34,772 nt of DNA, taken from contig NZ_JFCA01000067.1 in NCBI RefSeq assembly GCF_000612585.1, positions 1 to 34,772 of the forward strand, written 5' to 3'. The stretch comes from Pseudomonas sp. CHM02 (GTDB lineage Bacteria > Pseudomonadota > Gammaproteobacteria > Pseudomonadales > Pseudomonadaceae). The number at the start of each line of letters is the position of its first letter. Position 1 is the stretch's first letter. Below are positions 15,768 through 23,792 of this stretch, in pieces. The notes below the pieces were generated by a model. The model was not told the DNA's origin. It saw only the letters and a program-made list of their open reading frames with translations, and did no database searches. The position numbers and the translations under genes are program-made.

Positions 15768-16188
15768 CACTACTCCTCGCGGGTCTTGGTTTCTGACCCC
15801 TACCTTACCGATGTTTTTCCGGCGAAGGAACATCTACGCCACCCCGTGCCGGTTTCGACAACGAGAAAACCCTGAGCGCTCACAACCAGCACGTAGGGAA
15901 TAGTAGGCACCAATCCCGCAATTGCTCAAGGCGCACTCGTCATCCCCTGCCGCTGGTGGATATAGAAAGGGCCCCGATCAACGATGATCGAAAGCCTGAA
16001 CATTGCCGGCAGTTGAACCTTAAGACGAACAGGCGCTCTTAAAGTCACCTCTACATGCGCAAAAGATGCTGGGCCACGCAAAGCCAGGCTGAACGGAAGT
16101 GTCAGCGTGGATATATAAATTTTCATCTGTTTACAAGGCTTAACACATGCGGGCCGGCCCTTTCAGCCTGGATCCAATTTTCGCCTGA

Positions 16189-16216
16189 TTGAAAAAATTT
16201 GGACGGTTTTTATACA
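16189..16216 (+). promoter_or_regulatory. Strong sigma70-like promoter, upstream oprI promoter candidate
   Basis: TTGAAA (16189-16194), 16 bases, TATACA (16211-16216), in an AT-rich context. Transcription from here would give an oprI leader of roughly 155 bases containing the hairpin at 16248-16275. Confidence 0.55.
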
Positions 16217-16247
16217 AACCTCCAAAAGATTAGCCAAAATAGATTCG

Positions 16248-16275
16248 GCGCAAGAATTTTTTTTGCTTCTTGCGC
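16248..16275. promoter_or_regulatory. Inverted repeat with a T-rich loop in the oprI leader
   Basis: Arms GCGCAAGAA (16248-16256) and TTCTTGCGC (16267-16275) pair perfectly around a ten-base loop of eight T plus GC. It is not a standard terminator because the T run is inside the loop. Confidence 0.6.
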
Positions 16276-16283
16276 TACGTCAG

Positions 16284-16311
16284 TTTACTTACTACAAGTA
16301 ATGGGTAGTAT
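16284..16311 (+). promoter_or_regulatory. Second sigma70-like promoter candidate for oprI
   Basis: TTTACT (16284-16289), 16 bases, TAGTAT (16306-16311). A start near 16318 would give a leader of about 60 bases. A small dyad TTACT...AGTAA overlaps the spacer. Confidence 0.45.
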
Positions 16312-16378
16312 GTACGCCGGCTATTAGCTCACTCTGAGAAACTAGCCATTTAATAGAAAGTCCTTGAAGGGGAACACG

Positions 16379-16630
16379 ATGAACAACGTTCTGAAATTCT
16401 CTGCTCTGGCTCTGGCCGCAGTTCTGGCTACCGGTTGCAGCAGCGTCTCCAAAGAAACCGAAGCTCGTCTGACTGCAACTGAAGACGCAGCAGCTCGCTC
16501 CCAGGCTCGTGCAGACGAAGCCTACCGTAAAGCTGATGAAGCGCTGGCTGCTGCTCAAAAAGCACAACAGACTGCTGACGAAGCTAACGAGCGCGCCCTG
16601 CGTATGCTTGAAAAAGCTAGCCGCAAGTAA
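16379..16630 (+). CDS. oprI: OprI, major outer-membrane lipoprotein (Lpp-like)
   Basis: An 83-residue lipoprotein that matches Pseudomonas OprI closely. It has a short signal peptide with lipobox ATGC, and lipidation at C20. The remaining alpha-helical heptad-repeat body (ARSQARADEAYRKADEAL) forms a trimeric coiled coil. It ends in KASRK, where the C-terminal lysine can be joined to peptidoglycan, tying the outer membrane to the wall. ATG 16379 has AAGGGG 7 bases upstream. The codons are those of a very highly expressed gene (many GCT, CGT, GAA). It is monocistronic, with a terminator right after it. The L,D-transpeptidase next door is a likely attachment enzyme. Confidence 0.98.
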   Translation: MNNVLKFSALALAAVLATGCSSVSKETEARLTATEDAAARSQARADEAYRKADEALAAAQKAQQTADEANERALRMLEKASRK

Positions 16631-16651
16631 TAATCCCTCGGGGTTGTTATC

Positions 16652-16682
16652 AAGCCGATCCATTTATGGGTCGGCTTTTTTA
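16652..16682 (+). terminator. oprI terminator
   Basis: Stem AAGCCGATCC (16652-16661) pairs with GGGTCGGCTT (16668-16677) with one G-T pair, followed by a run of T. Confidence 0.9.
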
Positions 16683-16710
16683 TTGCTTGGGGTTTGTGCC
16701 AATCGCGGGC

Positions 16711-16735
16711 AATAAAAAGCCCGCCGTAGCGGGCT
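16711..16735 (-). terminator. L,D-transpeptidase gene terminator
   Basis: On the minus strand AGCCCGC-TACG-GCGGGCT (arms 16729-16735 and 16718-16724) is followed by TTTTTATT. It lies just after the end of the transpeptidase gene. Confidence 0.85.
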
Positions 16736-16750
16736 GTTGATCAAACAGCG

Positions 16751-17719
16751 TTACTGCTGCAGATCGATCGGCGCACTGGCGGCGACCGAGGCTGCGCCAG
16801 GTACGCCGATTTCCGTCGGCAGCCCATCTTCCGCCGCGACCACGTCGCGCACCTGGTCCCAGTTGACCCGCAGGTTATTGGCCAGGTCTTCACGCTTGAG
16901 CAAGGCGTTGATCACCGCGGTGTGCTTGTCGACCACCGACGGCGTACCGTCATCATTCAACGGTGTATGTGCCTCAAGGTAGACCTTGCCGCCACTGCTG
17001 CCGAACTTGTAGGCATCGTTGATGATGCGCACCGAGGTCCCCACCGGCACCATGCCGGCCATCTCCAGCACGTTGTTGTTGAACATGCGGAAGCAACCGT
17101 GACTTGTACGCGTGCCGATACCAAATTTCATGTTGGAACCGTGGATCAGGTAACCCGGCGTACCCAGGGTGAACTTGAACGGGCCCAGCGGGTTGTCCGG
17201 GCCAGCCGGCACCACGTTGGGCAGCGGGTCGCCGTTGGCGGCATGCTCGGCCTTGATCGAGGCCGGCGGCGTCCAGGTCGGGTTGGGTGTCTTGGCAATG
17301 ATGCTGGTGTGGGCGATTGGCGACCCCCAGCCTTCACGACCGATCCCCAGCGGGAAGGTGTAGACCACGTTCTGGCCCTTGGGAAAGTAATACAGCCGGT
17401 ATTCCGCCAGGTTGATCACGATGCCTTCCCGAGGGCCGGGCGGCAGGATGAAACGCGTCGGCAGCACGATCTCGGTACCCGCGCCCGGCAACCAGGCATC
17501 CACGCCGGGGTTGGCCGCGACCATCTCCGAATAGCCCAGGTCATAGGTGGTGCCCAGGTCGGCAAAGGTGTCTTCGTACTTGGCCTTGATCACCTGGACC
17601 TGACCGACGATGTCTTCACCCGGTGGGGGCAAGGGCAACTGCAAAGCGGACGCAGAACCGGCCGCACAAAGTGCAGCAAGAGACAGGCAGCAGGTGACGA
17701 CGGAAAGGCGCGACAACAT
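16751..17719 (-). CDS. L,D-transpeptidase (YkuD), probable OprI-peptidoglycan ligase
   Basis: A 322-residue exported enzyme. Residues 1-26 form a signal peptide (cut near ASA). Residues about 40-90 resemble a LysM-like module (YEDTFADLGTTYDLGYSEM, then WLPGAGTEIVLPT). The YkuD domain follows from about 98, with catalytic H193 (YLIHGSNM) and the signature S206-H207-G208-C209-F-R. Such enzymes crosslink peptidoglycan or attach Braun-type lipoproteins to meso-DAP. The gene is convergent with oprI, whose product ends in lysine, so lipoprotein attachment is the favoured role. ATG 17719 has AAGGA 8 bases upstream; an extension of the frame to 17860 lacks support. Confidence 0.92.
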   Translation of the reverse strand: MLSRLSVVTCCLSLAALCAAGSASALQLPLPPPGEDIVGQVQVIKAKYEDTFADLGTTYDLGYSEMVAANPGVDAWLPGAGTEIVLPTRFILPPGPREGIVINLAEYRLYYFPKGQNVVYTFPLGIGREGWGSPIAHTSIIAKTPNPTWTPPASIKAEHAANGDPLPNVVPAGPDNPLGPFKFTLGTPGYLIHGSNMKFGIGTRTSHGCFRMFNNNVLEMAGMVPVGTSVRIINDAYKFGSSGGKVYLEAHTPLNDDGTPSVVDKHTAVINALLKREDLANNLRVNWDQVRDVVAAEDGLPTEIGVPGAASVAASAPIDLQQ

Positions 17720-17792
17720 CCGGAAAATCCTTCGCAGAACGACGGGGAGGTAAACATCGATTGTATACGTGAAGCGTGCTTCTAGCTGCCCC

Positions 17793-18086
17793 CTACAACT
17801 CGAAACGCAGCTCCGGCCAGATCGGCGGCGTACCACGCTTCTGGGATTCCAGGATGGCACGGCACAAAGGGCACAGGCGCTGGTCCTGGAAGATCGAACG
17901 ATCGACCCGCGACCACCGTGGTTGCGCCGGCAACAGGGTGCCGCACAGCGTACGATCGATGGAGCCGCCCAGTTCCAGCTGACGCGTCACCAGATGCACC
18001 CGCACTTCCTGGCAGGCGAACAGATCCAGCTGCTCGTCCGGCTCGATCAGTTGGTAGTTAAACAGGGACCAGGCAGGACGCGACAT
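17793..18086 (-). CDS. Conserved hypothetical protein with four cysteines
   Basis: A 97-residue protein starting MSRPAWSLFNYQL. I do not recognise a named family. It has cysteines at 25, 48, 72 and 75, the last two as a CPLC pair (QRLCPLCRAIL). A zinc site or a redox pair is plausible. There is no signal peptide or membrane helix. ATG 18086 is preferred over an upstream TTG in the same frame. It lies between the transpeptidase gene and tesA on the same strand, with short gaps (73 and 58 bases), so these genes may share a transcript. Confidence 0.75.
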   Translation of the reverse strand: MSRPAWSLFNYQLIEPDEQLDLFACQEVRVHLVTRQLELGGSIDRTLCGTLLPAQPRWSRVDRSIFQDQRLCPLCRAILESQKRGTPPIWPELRFEL

Positions 18087-18144
18087 CAAGGGCTCCAAAT
18101 CGGGGGGGCGCCACCTTAGCCGAAAGCCTGCCGGTAGAAAAGCG

Positions 18145-18750
18145 TCATAACAGCGGTTTTAGCGTCGGCCAGACATTTTCCAGCAACTTGCCCTGGGCGC
18201 CGACCGCCGGGTGAAGTTGATCGGCCTGCATCAGCTCCGGATGACCGCCCACGCCATCGAGGAAAAACGGCACCAGCGGGACTTTTTTATCCGTGGCCAC
18301 ATCGCCGAACACCTTTGCGAACGCCTCGACATAACGCTTGCCGTAGTTGGGCGGTATCTGCATGCCCAGAAGCAATACCTTCGCGCCACTGGCCTTGGAC
18401 TGGTCAATCATCGACGCAAGATTTTGTTGCAATTGCGCAGGCGGCTGGCCGCGCAGGCCGTCATTGCCACCCAACTCAATCACCACCACGTCCGGCTTAT
18501 GCGCTGCAAGCGCCGCCGGCAGCCGCGCCAGGCCTCCGGCACTGGTATCGCCGCTGATGGAGGCATTGACCACTTTATCGTCGAAACCTTCCTGCTTGAG
18601 CCGTTGCTGCAGCAGGGCAACCCACCCTTTGCTGGTATCCAGGCCGAAACCGGCACTGATACTATCGCCAACGATCAGGACTGTACCCGCCGCTGCGTTC
18701 TGGGCCATGCACATCAAGGCCAGGCCAGCACTCAAAAACCACATTCGCAT
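18145..18750 (-). CDS. tesA: TesA, periplasmic SGNH acyl-CoA thioesterase I / arylesterase
   Basis: A 201-residue SGNH hydrolase with a signal peptide (residues 1-21, cut near AAA-G). The catalytic serine is S30 in block I VGDSISAGFGLD. Block II is NASISGDTSAGG, block III is ELGGNDGLRG, and the catalytic Asp-His pair is in QADQLHP. TesA hydrolyses acyl thioesters and aryl esters and has lysophospholipase activity. ATG 18750 has GGAG 6 bases upstream. The frame remains open far upstream, across the divergent transporter genes, which is an artefact. The start lies only ten bases from the divergent ybbA start, as in the tesA-ybbAP arrangement of enterobacteria. Confidence 0.95.
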   Translation of the reverse strand: MRMWFLSAGLALMCMAQNAAAGTVLIVGDSISAGFGLDTSKGWVALLQQRLKQEGFDDKVVNASISGDTSAGGLARLPAALAAHKPDVVVIELGGNDGLRGQPPAQLQQNLASMIDQSKASGAKVLLLGMQIPPNYGKRYVEAFAKVFGDVATDKKVPLVPFFLDGVGGHPELMQADQLHPAVGAQGKLLENVWPTLKPLL

Positions 18751-18760
18751 CGGATTCTCC

Positions 18761-19444
18761 ATGGGCGCAAGCATTCTCACCGCGCGGAACCTTAGCAAAG
18801 TGGTTCCCAGCGCGGAAGGTGAACTGACTATCCTGCACGAACTGAGCCTGGAACTGAACAAGGGCGATAGCCTGGCTATCGTTGGTGCTTCCGGTTCCGG
18901 CAAATCCACCCTCCTGGGCCTGCTGGCCGGCCTCGATCTGCCCAGCAGCGGCGAAGTCACCCTCGCCGGGCAAGCCCTCAGTACCCTCGACGAAGACCAG
19001 CGTGCGCGCATCCGCGCCGAGCACGTCGGCTTCGTGTTCCAGTCGTTCCAATTGCTCGACAGCCTCAACGCGCTGGAAAACGTCATGCTGCCGCTGGAAC
19101 TGGACGGCCGCAAAGACGCTCGCGAGCGCGCCCGGCACTTGCTGGAACGCGTAGGCCTGGGCCAACGCCTGACCCACTCGCCACGCCAACTCTCCGGTGG
19201 CGAACAGCAACGGGTAGCCATTGCCCGCGCCTTCGCCGCAGAACCGGACGTGCTGTTTGCCGATGAACCCACCGGCAACCTCGACAGCCACACCGGCGAA
19301 CGCATCAGCGACCTGCTGTTCGAACTCAACAAAGAAAGCGGCACGACCCTGGTGCTGGTCACCCACGACGAGCGCCTGGCCCACCGTTGCCGACGCCTGA
19401 TCCGCCTTGAAGCCGGCCTGATGGTCGCGCCCCTGGAGCCTTGA
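18761..19444 (+). CDS. ybbA: YbbA, ATP-binding subunit of a YbbAP (MacB-like) ABC transporter
   Basis: A 227-residue ABC ATPase of the LolD/MacB class, with all motifs intact: Walker A GASGSGKST (42-50), Q-loop Q94, signature LSGGE (144-148), Walker B VLFADEPTGNLD (D168, E169) and H-loop LVTHDE. It powers the mechanotransmission-type permease encoded next. ATG 18761 overlaps the region of the divergent tesA ribosome site. Its stop overlaps the permease start as TGATG. The substrate is not known with certainty; pairing with TesA suggests lipids or hydrophobic compounds in the periplasm. Confidence 0.93.
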   Translation: MGASILTARNLSKVVPSAEGELTILHELSLELNKGDSLAIVGASGSGKSTLLGLLAGLDLPSSGEVTLAGQALSTLDEDQRARIRAEHVGFVFQSFQLLDSLNALENVMLPLELDGRKDARERARHLLERVGLGQRLTHSPRQLSGGEQQRVAIARAFAAEPDVLFADEPTGNLDSHTGERISDLLFELNKESGTTLVLVTHDERLAHRCRRLIRLEAGLMVAPLEP

Positions 19445-21954
19445 TGGCACGTTTGCCGCTGTTGCGCCTGTTCAGCCTTGCCATGCGCCAATTACTGCGC
19501 GACGCCCGCGCCGGCGAATTGCGCGTGTTGTTCTTCGCCTTGTTGGTGGCCGTGGCCGCCAGCACCGCCATCGGTTACTTCGGTGCGCGCCTCAATGGCG
19601 CCATGCTGTTGCGCGCCACCGAATTCCTCGGCGCCGACCTGGTGCTCGAAGGCAGCTCGCCGGCCCGTCCCGAGCAAATCCAGTCCGGCACCGAGCTGGG
19701 CCTGGATCACGCCCGCGTCGTGGAGTTCTCCAGCGTCATTGCCGCCGATAACGGCATCCAGCTCTCCAGTATCAAGGCGGTCAACGAGCAGTACCCGCTG
19801 CGGGGTGAACTGAAAAGCGCGGCGGCGCCTTTTGGCGAGGAGACACCCGGTGGCGGCCCGAAACCCGGTGAAGCCTGGGTGGAAGCGCGGCTGCTGACCG
19901 CACTGAACCTCAAGGTCGGCGACAGCATCGATGTGGGCATGAAGACATTGCGCCTTGCCCGCGTCCTCACCTACGAGCCGGACCGCGCCGGCAACTTCTA
20001 CAGCCTCACGCCCAGGGTGATGATCAACCTGGCGGACCTCGACGCTACCGGCGTTGTGCAGCCAGGCAGCCGCGTCAGTTATCGCGAACTGTGGCGCGGG
20101 CCACAGGGCAGCACCGTGCTGCAAACCTATCGTGACCTGGTCAAGCCGGGCCTCGCCGCCAACCAGCGCCTGCAGGACTCCCGGGATGGCAACCAACAGA
20201 TCGGCGGCGCCCTGGGCAAGGCCGAACGCTACCTGAACATGGCCAGCCTGGTGGCAGTACTGTTGGCCGGCGTGGCCGTGGCGCTGTCGGCCAATCGCTT
20301 CGCCACCCGACGTTTCGACGCCAGTGCATTGCTGCGCTGCCTGGGGTTGTCGCGACGTGAAGCCATGTTGCTGTTCAGCCTGCAACTGAGCGTCCTGGGG
20401 TTGCTGGCCAGCCTGACCGGCGCCCTCCTCGGCTGGCTGGCACAGTTTGGCCTGTTCTACTTCCTTCACGACCTGCTCCCGGCGGACGTGCCACCCGGCG
20501 GGCTGCTACCGGCGATTGCCGGGATCGGCACCGGGCTGGTGGCCCTCGCCGGTTTCGCCCTGCCGCCCCTGGCCGCACTGGGCCGCGTGCCACCGCTGCG
20601 GGTATTGCGCCGCGACCTGCTGCCGATTCCTTCCAGCACCTGGATGGTCTACGGCGCGGCGTTGCTTGCGCTGGGGCTGATCATGTGGCGCCTGAGTCTC
20701 GACCTGGTGCTGACCTTCGCCCTGCTCGGCGGCGGCGTGGTGGCTGCGCTGGTACTCGGCGGCCTGCTCCTGCTGCTGCTGCAAAGCCTGCGTCGCCTGC
20801 TGGCCCGTGCCTCCCTGCCTTGGCGCCTGGGCCTGGGCCAGTTGCTGCGCCACCCGCTGGCGGCAGCCGGTCAATCCCTGGCGTTTGGTTTGATCCTGTT
20901 GTCCATGGGCTTGATCGCCCTGTTGCGTGGCGAGTTGCTCGACACCTGGCAAAACCAGTTGCCCAAGGACGCGCCCAACTATTTCGCCCTGAATATCCTG
21001 CCAGCCGACAAGGAAGCCTTTGGCACGCGCCTGCTGGAAGTGCAGGCACAATCGGCGCCGCTTTACCCCGTGGTGCCGGGTCGCTTGATCAGTATCAATG
21101 GCGAGCCCGTGCAGGAAATCGTCAGCAAGGATTCCAGCGGCGATCGTGCGGTACAACGCGACCTGAGCCTGACCTGGGCCGCCGACCTGCCGCCAGGCAA
21201 CGCCCTCACAGCGGGCTCGTGGTGGTCACAGCAACCCACCGACGAAATCCCTGGCGTCTCCGTAGAAGCCAAGGTAGCGGAAAGCCTCAAGCTCAAGCTC
21301 AATGACCATCTGGTGTTCACGGTGGGCGGGGAAAATCGTGAGGCGCGGGTCACCAGCCTGCGGACCATCAACTGGGATAACTTCCAACCCAACTTCTTCA
21401 TGATTTTCCAGCCGGGCACTTTGAAGGACCTGCCGACCACCTACCTGACCAGCTTCTATCTGGCGCCAGGACATGACCAGCAGATCGTCGACCTGTCCCG
21501 GGCGTTTCCTGCGGTGACCATCCTGCAGGTCGAGGCGTTGTTGGAGCAACTGCGCAGCATCCTTGCCCAAGTGACCCTGGCAGTGGAGTACGTGCTCCTG
21601 TTTGTGCTGGCGGCGGGCATGGCGGTGCTGTTCTCCGGCCTGCAAGCCACCCTGGATGAGCGCATCCGCCAAGGAGCGCTGCTGCGTGCACTGGGTGCCG
21701 AACGCAAGCTGTTGGTCAAGGCCAGGCGCATCGAGTTCGGTTTGCTGGGCGCCGTCAGCGGGCTGCTGGCGGCGCTGGGCACGGAGCTGGTGACGTTCGT
21801 GCTGTACCGCTACGCGTTTGACCTGGCCTGGCACCCTCACCCATGGCTGCTGTTACTGCCGGTGATTGGCGCCGTGCTGATCGGCGGTGCCGGCGTGTTC
21901 GGCACTCGCCGCGCATTGAACGCCAGCCCGCTGACCGTGTTGCGCGAAGGTTGA
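19444..21954 (+). CDS. ybbP: YbbP, FtsX-like permease of the YbbAP transporter
   Basis: An 836-residue inner-membrane protein. It has an N-terminal membrane helix after ARAGELRVLFFALLVAVAAS, a large periplasmic domain, then two FtsX-like membrane blocks. The first block is about residues 255-480, with the ALLRCLGLSRREAMLL cytoplasmic motif. The second is about 695-830, with GALLRALGAERKLLVKARR. The repeated 'LR-G' motifs are typical of FtsX/MacB coupling to the ATPase. A second periplasmic domain lies between the blocks. The ATG at 19444 shares its A with the ybbA stop, so the pair is coupled. Confidence 0.92.
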   Translation: MARLPLLRLFSLAMRQLLRDARAGELRVLFFALLVAVAASTAIGYFGARLNGAMLLRATEFLGADLVLEGSSPARPEQIQSGTELGLDHARVVEFSSVIAADNGIQLSSIKAVNEQYPLRGELKSAAAPFGEETPGGGPKPGEAWVEARLLTALNLKVGDSIDVGMKTLRLARVLTYEPDRAGNFYSLTPRVMINLADLDATGVVQPGSRVSYRELWRGPQGSTVLQTYRDLVKPGLAANQRLQDSRDGNQQIGGALGKAERYLNMASLVAVLLAGVAVALSANRFATRRFDASALLRCLGLSRREAMLLFSLQLSVLGLLASLTGALLGWLAQFGLFYFLHDLLPADVPPGGLLPAIAGIGTGLVALAGFALPPLAALGRVPPLRVLRRDLLPIPSSTWMVYGAALLALGLIMWRLSLDLVLTFALLGGGVVAALVLGGLLLLLLQSLRRLLARASLPWRLGLGQLLRHPLAAAGQSLAFGLILLSMGLIALLRGELLDTWQNQLPKDAPNYFALNILPADKEAFGTRLLEVQAQSAPLYPVVPGRLISINGEPVQEIVSKDSSGDRAVQRDLSLTWAADLPPGNALTAGSWWSQQPTDEIPGVSVEAKVAESLKLKLNDHLVFTVGGENREARVTSLRTINWDNFQPNFFMIFQPGTLKDLPTTYLTSFYLAPGHDQQIVDLSRAFPAVTILQVEALLEQLRSILAQVTLAVEYVLLFVLAAGMAVLFSGLQATLDERIRQGALLRALGAERKLLVKARRIEFGLLGAVSGLLAALGTELVTFVLYRYAFDLAWHPHPWLLLLPVIGAVLIGGAGVFGTRRALNASPLTVLREG

Positions 21955-21961
21955 AATGCCG

Positions 21962-21993
21962 TTGGCCCGCGCGCTTCACAGCGTGCGGGCCAA
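21962..21993. terminator. Hairpin between convergent ybbP and greB
   Basis: TTGGCCCGC-GCGC (21962-21974) pairs with GCGT-GCGGGCCAA (21981-21993), a 13-base stem with one G-T pair and a six-base loop. No T run follows, so termination is uncertain. Confidence 0.5.
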
Positions 21994-21999
21994 TGGCGT

Positions 22000-22473
22000 T
22001 CACTTCACATACTCGATCCCGGTGATCCACCAGCACACTTCACCACTTGGGGTCTGCACGATGGCCTCATCGTCAACCTCCTTGCGCAACAGCGCACGGG
22101 CCATGGGTGAGTCGATGGAGATGTAGTCCATGCGATCGTAGATCTCGTCATAGCCGACGATGCGAAAGCGCTTGGTCTCGCCCTGCTCGTTTTCGATATC
22201 CACCCAGGCACCGAAAAACACCTTGCCCTCCTGCTCGAGCATGTACTCCACCACGCGCATATCTTCCAGGCGCTTGCGCAGGTAACGCACGCGGCGATCA
22301 ATCTCGCGCAGCAATTTCTTGTTGTACTGGTAGTCCGCATTCTCGCTGCGGTCGCCCAGCGAGGCTGCCCAGGTCACTTTGCGCGTGGTATCCGGGCGCT
22401 TTTCGCGCCACAGGTAATCCAGCTCCTTCTTCAGCGCTTCATGACCCTCTTTGGTAATCAGCTTGGTACTCAA
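22000..22473 (-). CDS. greB: GreB, transcript cleavage factor
   Basis: A 157-residue GreB. The N-terminal coiled coil carries the acidic tip GDRSENADYQYNKKLLRE, which enters the RNA polymerase secondary channel and stimulates cleavage of backtracked RNA. The C-terminal FKBP-like domain follows (FGAWVDIENEQGET to the end). I place the start at the TTG at 22473 (LSTKLITKEGHEAL), because it gives the normal GreB length of about 158. The ATG at 22500 would add nine residues and has no better ribosome site. The gene converges on ybbP. Confidence 0.93.
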   Translation of the reverse strand: MSTKLITKEGHEALKKELDYLWREKRPDTTRKVTWAASLGDRSENADYQYNKKLLREIDRRVRYLRKRLEDMRVVEYMLEQEGKVFFGAWVDIENEQGETKRFRIVGYDEIYDRMDYISIDSPMARALLRKEVDDEAIVQTPSGEVCWWITGIEYVK

Positions 22474-22586
22474 ACGCTTACATCCCCAGGCAATGTCCAT
22501 AAGTGCCGATCCACTCGGGTGTAGAGCCCGGGCTTCGGTTGGCTGGGGTTGATGATAAATGAACCCGGGAAAGTAGCCACAACAGT

Positions 22587-23570
22587 CTAGCCATCCAACG
22601 CCTGGTCCAGCTCAAGCAGCAATCCTCGCAAGCCCTGCCGTGCCCCCGACACCTGCGACATCATCACCTTCAGCGCTTCAGTCCTCTGGCTGACGGCAAG
22701 CGACTGCTCCTGCAGTTGCGTGGTGCGTTGCTCCAGTTCTCGAACCTTCTCGTCCAGTTGGCCCTGCTCCTGCTGCAGTCGTGCCTGCCATTGCTCAAGT
22801 GCCGACTCCCGCTCTATTGCGGCGAGCTTTTGCTGGGTCAACTCTTGAGCAACACGGGCCAGGTTGGTCAACGTACTGTCCACTTCGAACAAGGTGCCGC
22901 TATCGCCTGACGCCGGGAGTTTCGGTGGCACCGGCACGTCGGGATCGCTTTGGATGGCAGGTACGGCCTGCGCCATGCTCACGGGAGCCTCGACGGGTTG
23001 CCGGGGCTCCTCAACACGATGTTCATGAACAGGCGTACGGGGCGGCTCGGATGGGCTCGCTCCCTTGGGAACTGAGGTCATTTGCGACGAGAAACGAATG
23101 GACGGCACGATCACCGAGGCGCTTTCGATCGCCGGTAGCGTCGGCGCCGATAGGCCCAGGGTGATCACTTTCATCACCAACGCCTTCTTGATGATCACCG
23201 AATGATGGTCCTCGGGCCTGGCAGGCGGCAGCTTGCAGCCTTTCAAATCGACAAAGTGATAAGGCACCTGGGTTTCGGTGATACCGCCCGGCTTAGTTCC
23301 AGAAGCGGCCAACGTCAGTATTTGTTTGAACACATGCAATGCCACCTGCAGGTCTTCCCTGGATTCAACCCCACCCAGAAAGTACCGGTCGAGTTTCTTA
23401 CGCAAGGCAGCGATGTAGACCCTGGAACTTCCCGGCTCTACCTCTTCATCCAAGCTATAAACAAGAAAGTTGGAGGCCGTTTGACCTACAGCAAACCCAC
23501 AAAGCAGTGCGCCGTTGACCGGAGCATCTTGACCATTGCGCTCAAGAACAAGGGTACGTAGTAGCATCAT
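22587..23570 (-). CDS. Unknown protein with N-terminal domain, proline-rich linker and C-terminal coiled coil
   Basis: A 327-residue cytoplasmic protein that I do not recognise. Residues 1-150 look like a folded alpha/beta domain (MMLLRTLVLERNGQDAPVNG onward). Residues about 165-220 are a low-complexity linker rich in P, S, E and V. Residues about 230-320 are a long coiled coil rich in Q, E, L and A (QWQARLQQEQGQLDEKVREL). No signal peptide or strong membrane helix is present. ATG 23570 has GAGG upstream. It is divergent from the Gld-type ABC operon across a 222-base AT-rich gap, which suggests a functional or regulatory link that cannot be proved from sequence. Confidence 0.72.
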   Translation of the reverse strand: MMLLRTLVLERNGQDAPVNGALLCGFAVGQTASNFLVYSLDEEVEPGSSRVYIAALRKKLDRYFLGGVESREDLQVALHVFKQILTLAASGTKPGGITETQVPYHFVDLKGCKLPPARPEDHHSVIIKKALVMKVITLGLSAPTLPAIESASVIVPSIRFSSQMTSVPKGASPSEPPRTPVHEHRVEEPRQPVEAPVSMAQAVPAIQSDPDVPVPPKLPASGDSGTLFEVDSTLTNLARVAQELTQQKLAAIERESALEQWQARLQQEQGQLDEKVRELEQRTTQLQEQSLAVSQRTEALKVMMSQVSGARQGLRGLLLELDQALDG

Positions 23571-23792
23571 GGCAATCAGGCCTCATTATGCAGGGCAGAA
23601 AGTTCATATAAACAACACATAAACATTCGAACATTGGACATCCAAAATAACACGACACATTGTTTCAGCGCCCCACCTGCCCCGCACGTAGGACTTCTCT
23701 TATTAAGACCGATCGGCGTTCCCAAAAACGGCTATTGCCCGTACCCTTTTTTAACTTCCCTACGTCACGCCAAACTTATTCGGTAAAAAAAA
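23571..23792. other. AT-rich divergent spacer
   Basis: This 222-base gap separates the coiled-coil gene from the Gld-type ABC operon and must hold promoters for both. It is visibly richer in A and T than the flanks and has a short direct repeat (ATAAAC...ATAAACATT near 23614-23630). No clear consensus promoter or operator could be assigned. Confidence 0.5.

Larger units (their letters stand above)
15768..16378. other. 611-base gene-free region upstream of oprI
   Basis: No convincing gene is present. The left part (15768-16130) has ordinary composition and should carry the promoter of the minus-strand GNAT gene. A 66-codon minus-strand frame at 15926-16126 lacks a ribosome site. The right part (16180-16378) is AT-rich. 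It holds two sigma70-like promoters and an inverted repeat, listed separately. Confidence 0.7.

Noticed and set aside
15926..16126. 66-codon minus-strand ORF in the gene-free stretch before oprI
   Set aside because: No ribosome site, no recognisable motif, and the frame is not clearly codon-biased. Conservation could rescue it.
18751..19491. In-frame extension of tesA to 19491
   Set aside because: It is antisense to the clear ABC ATPase gene; the tesA signal peptide begins at 18750 with a good ribosome site.
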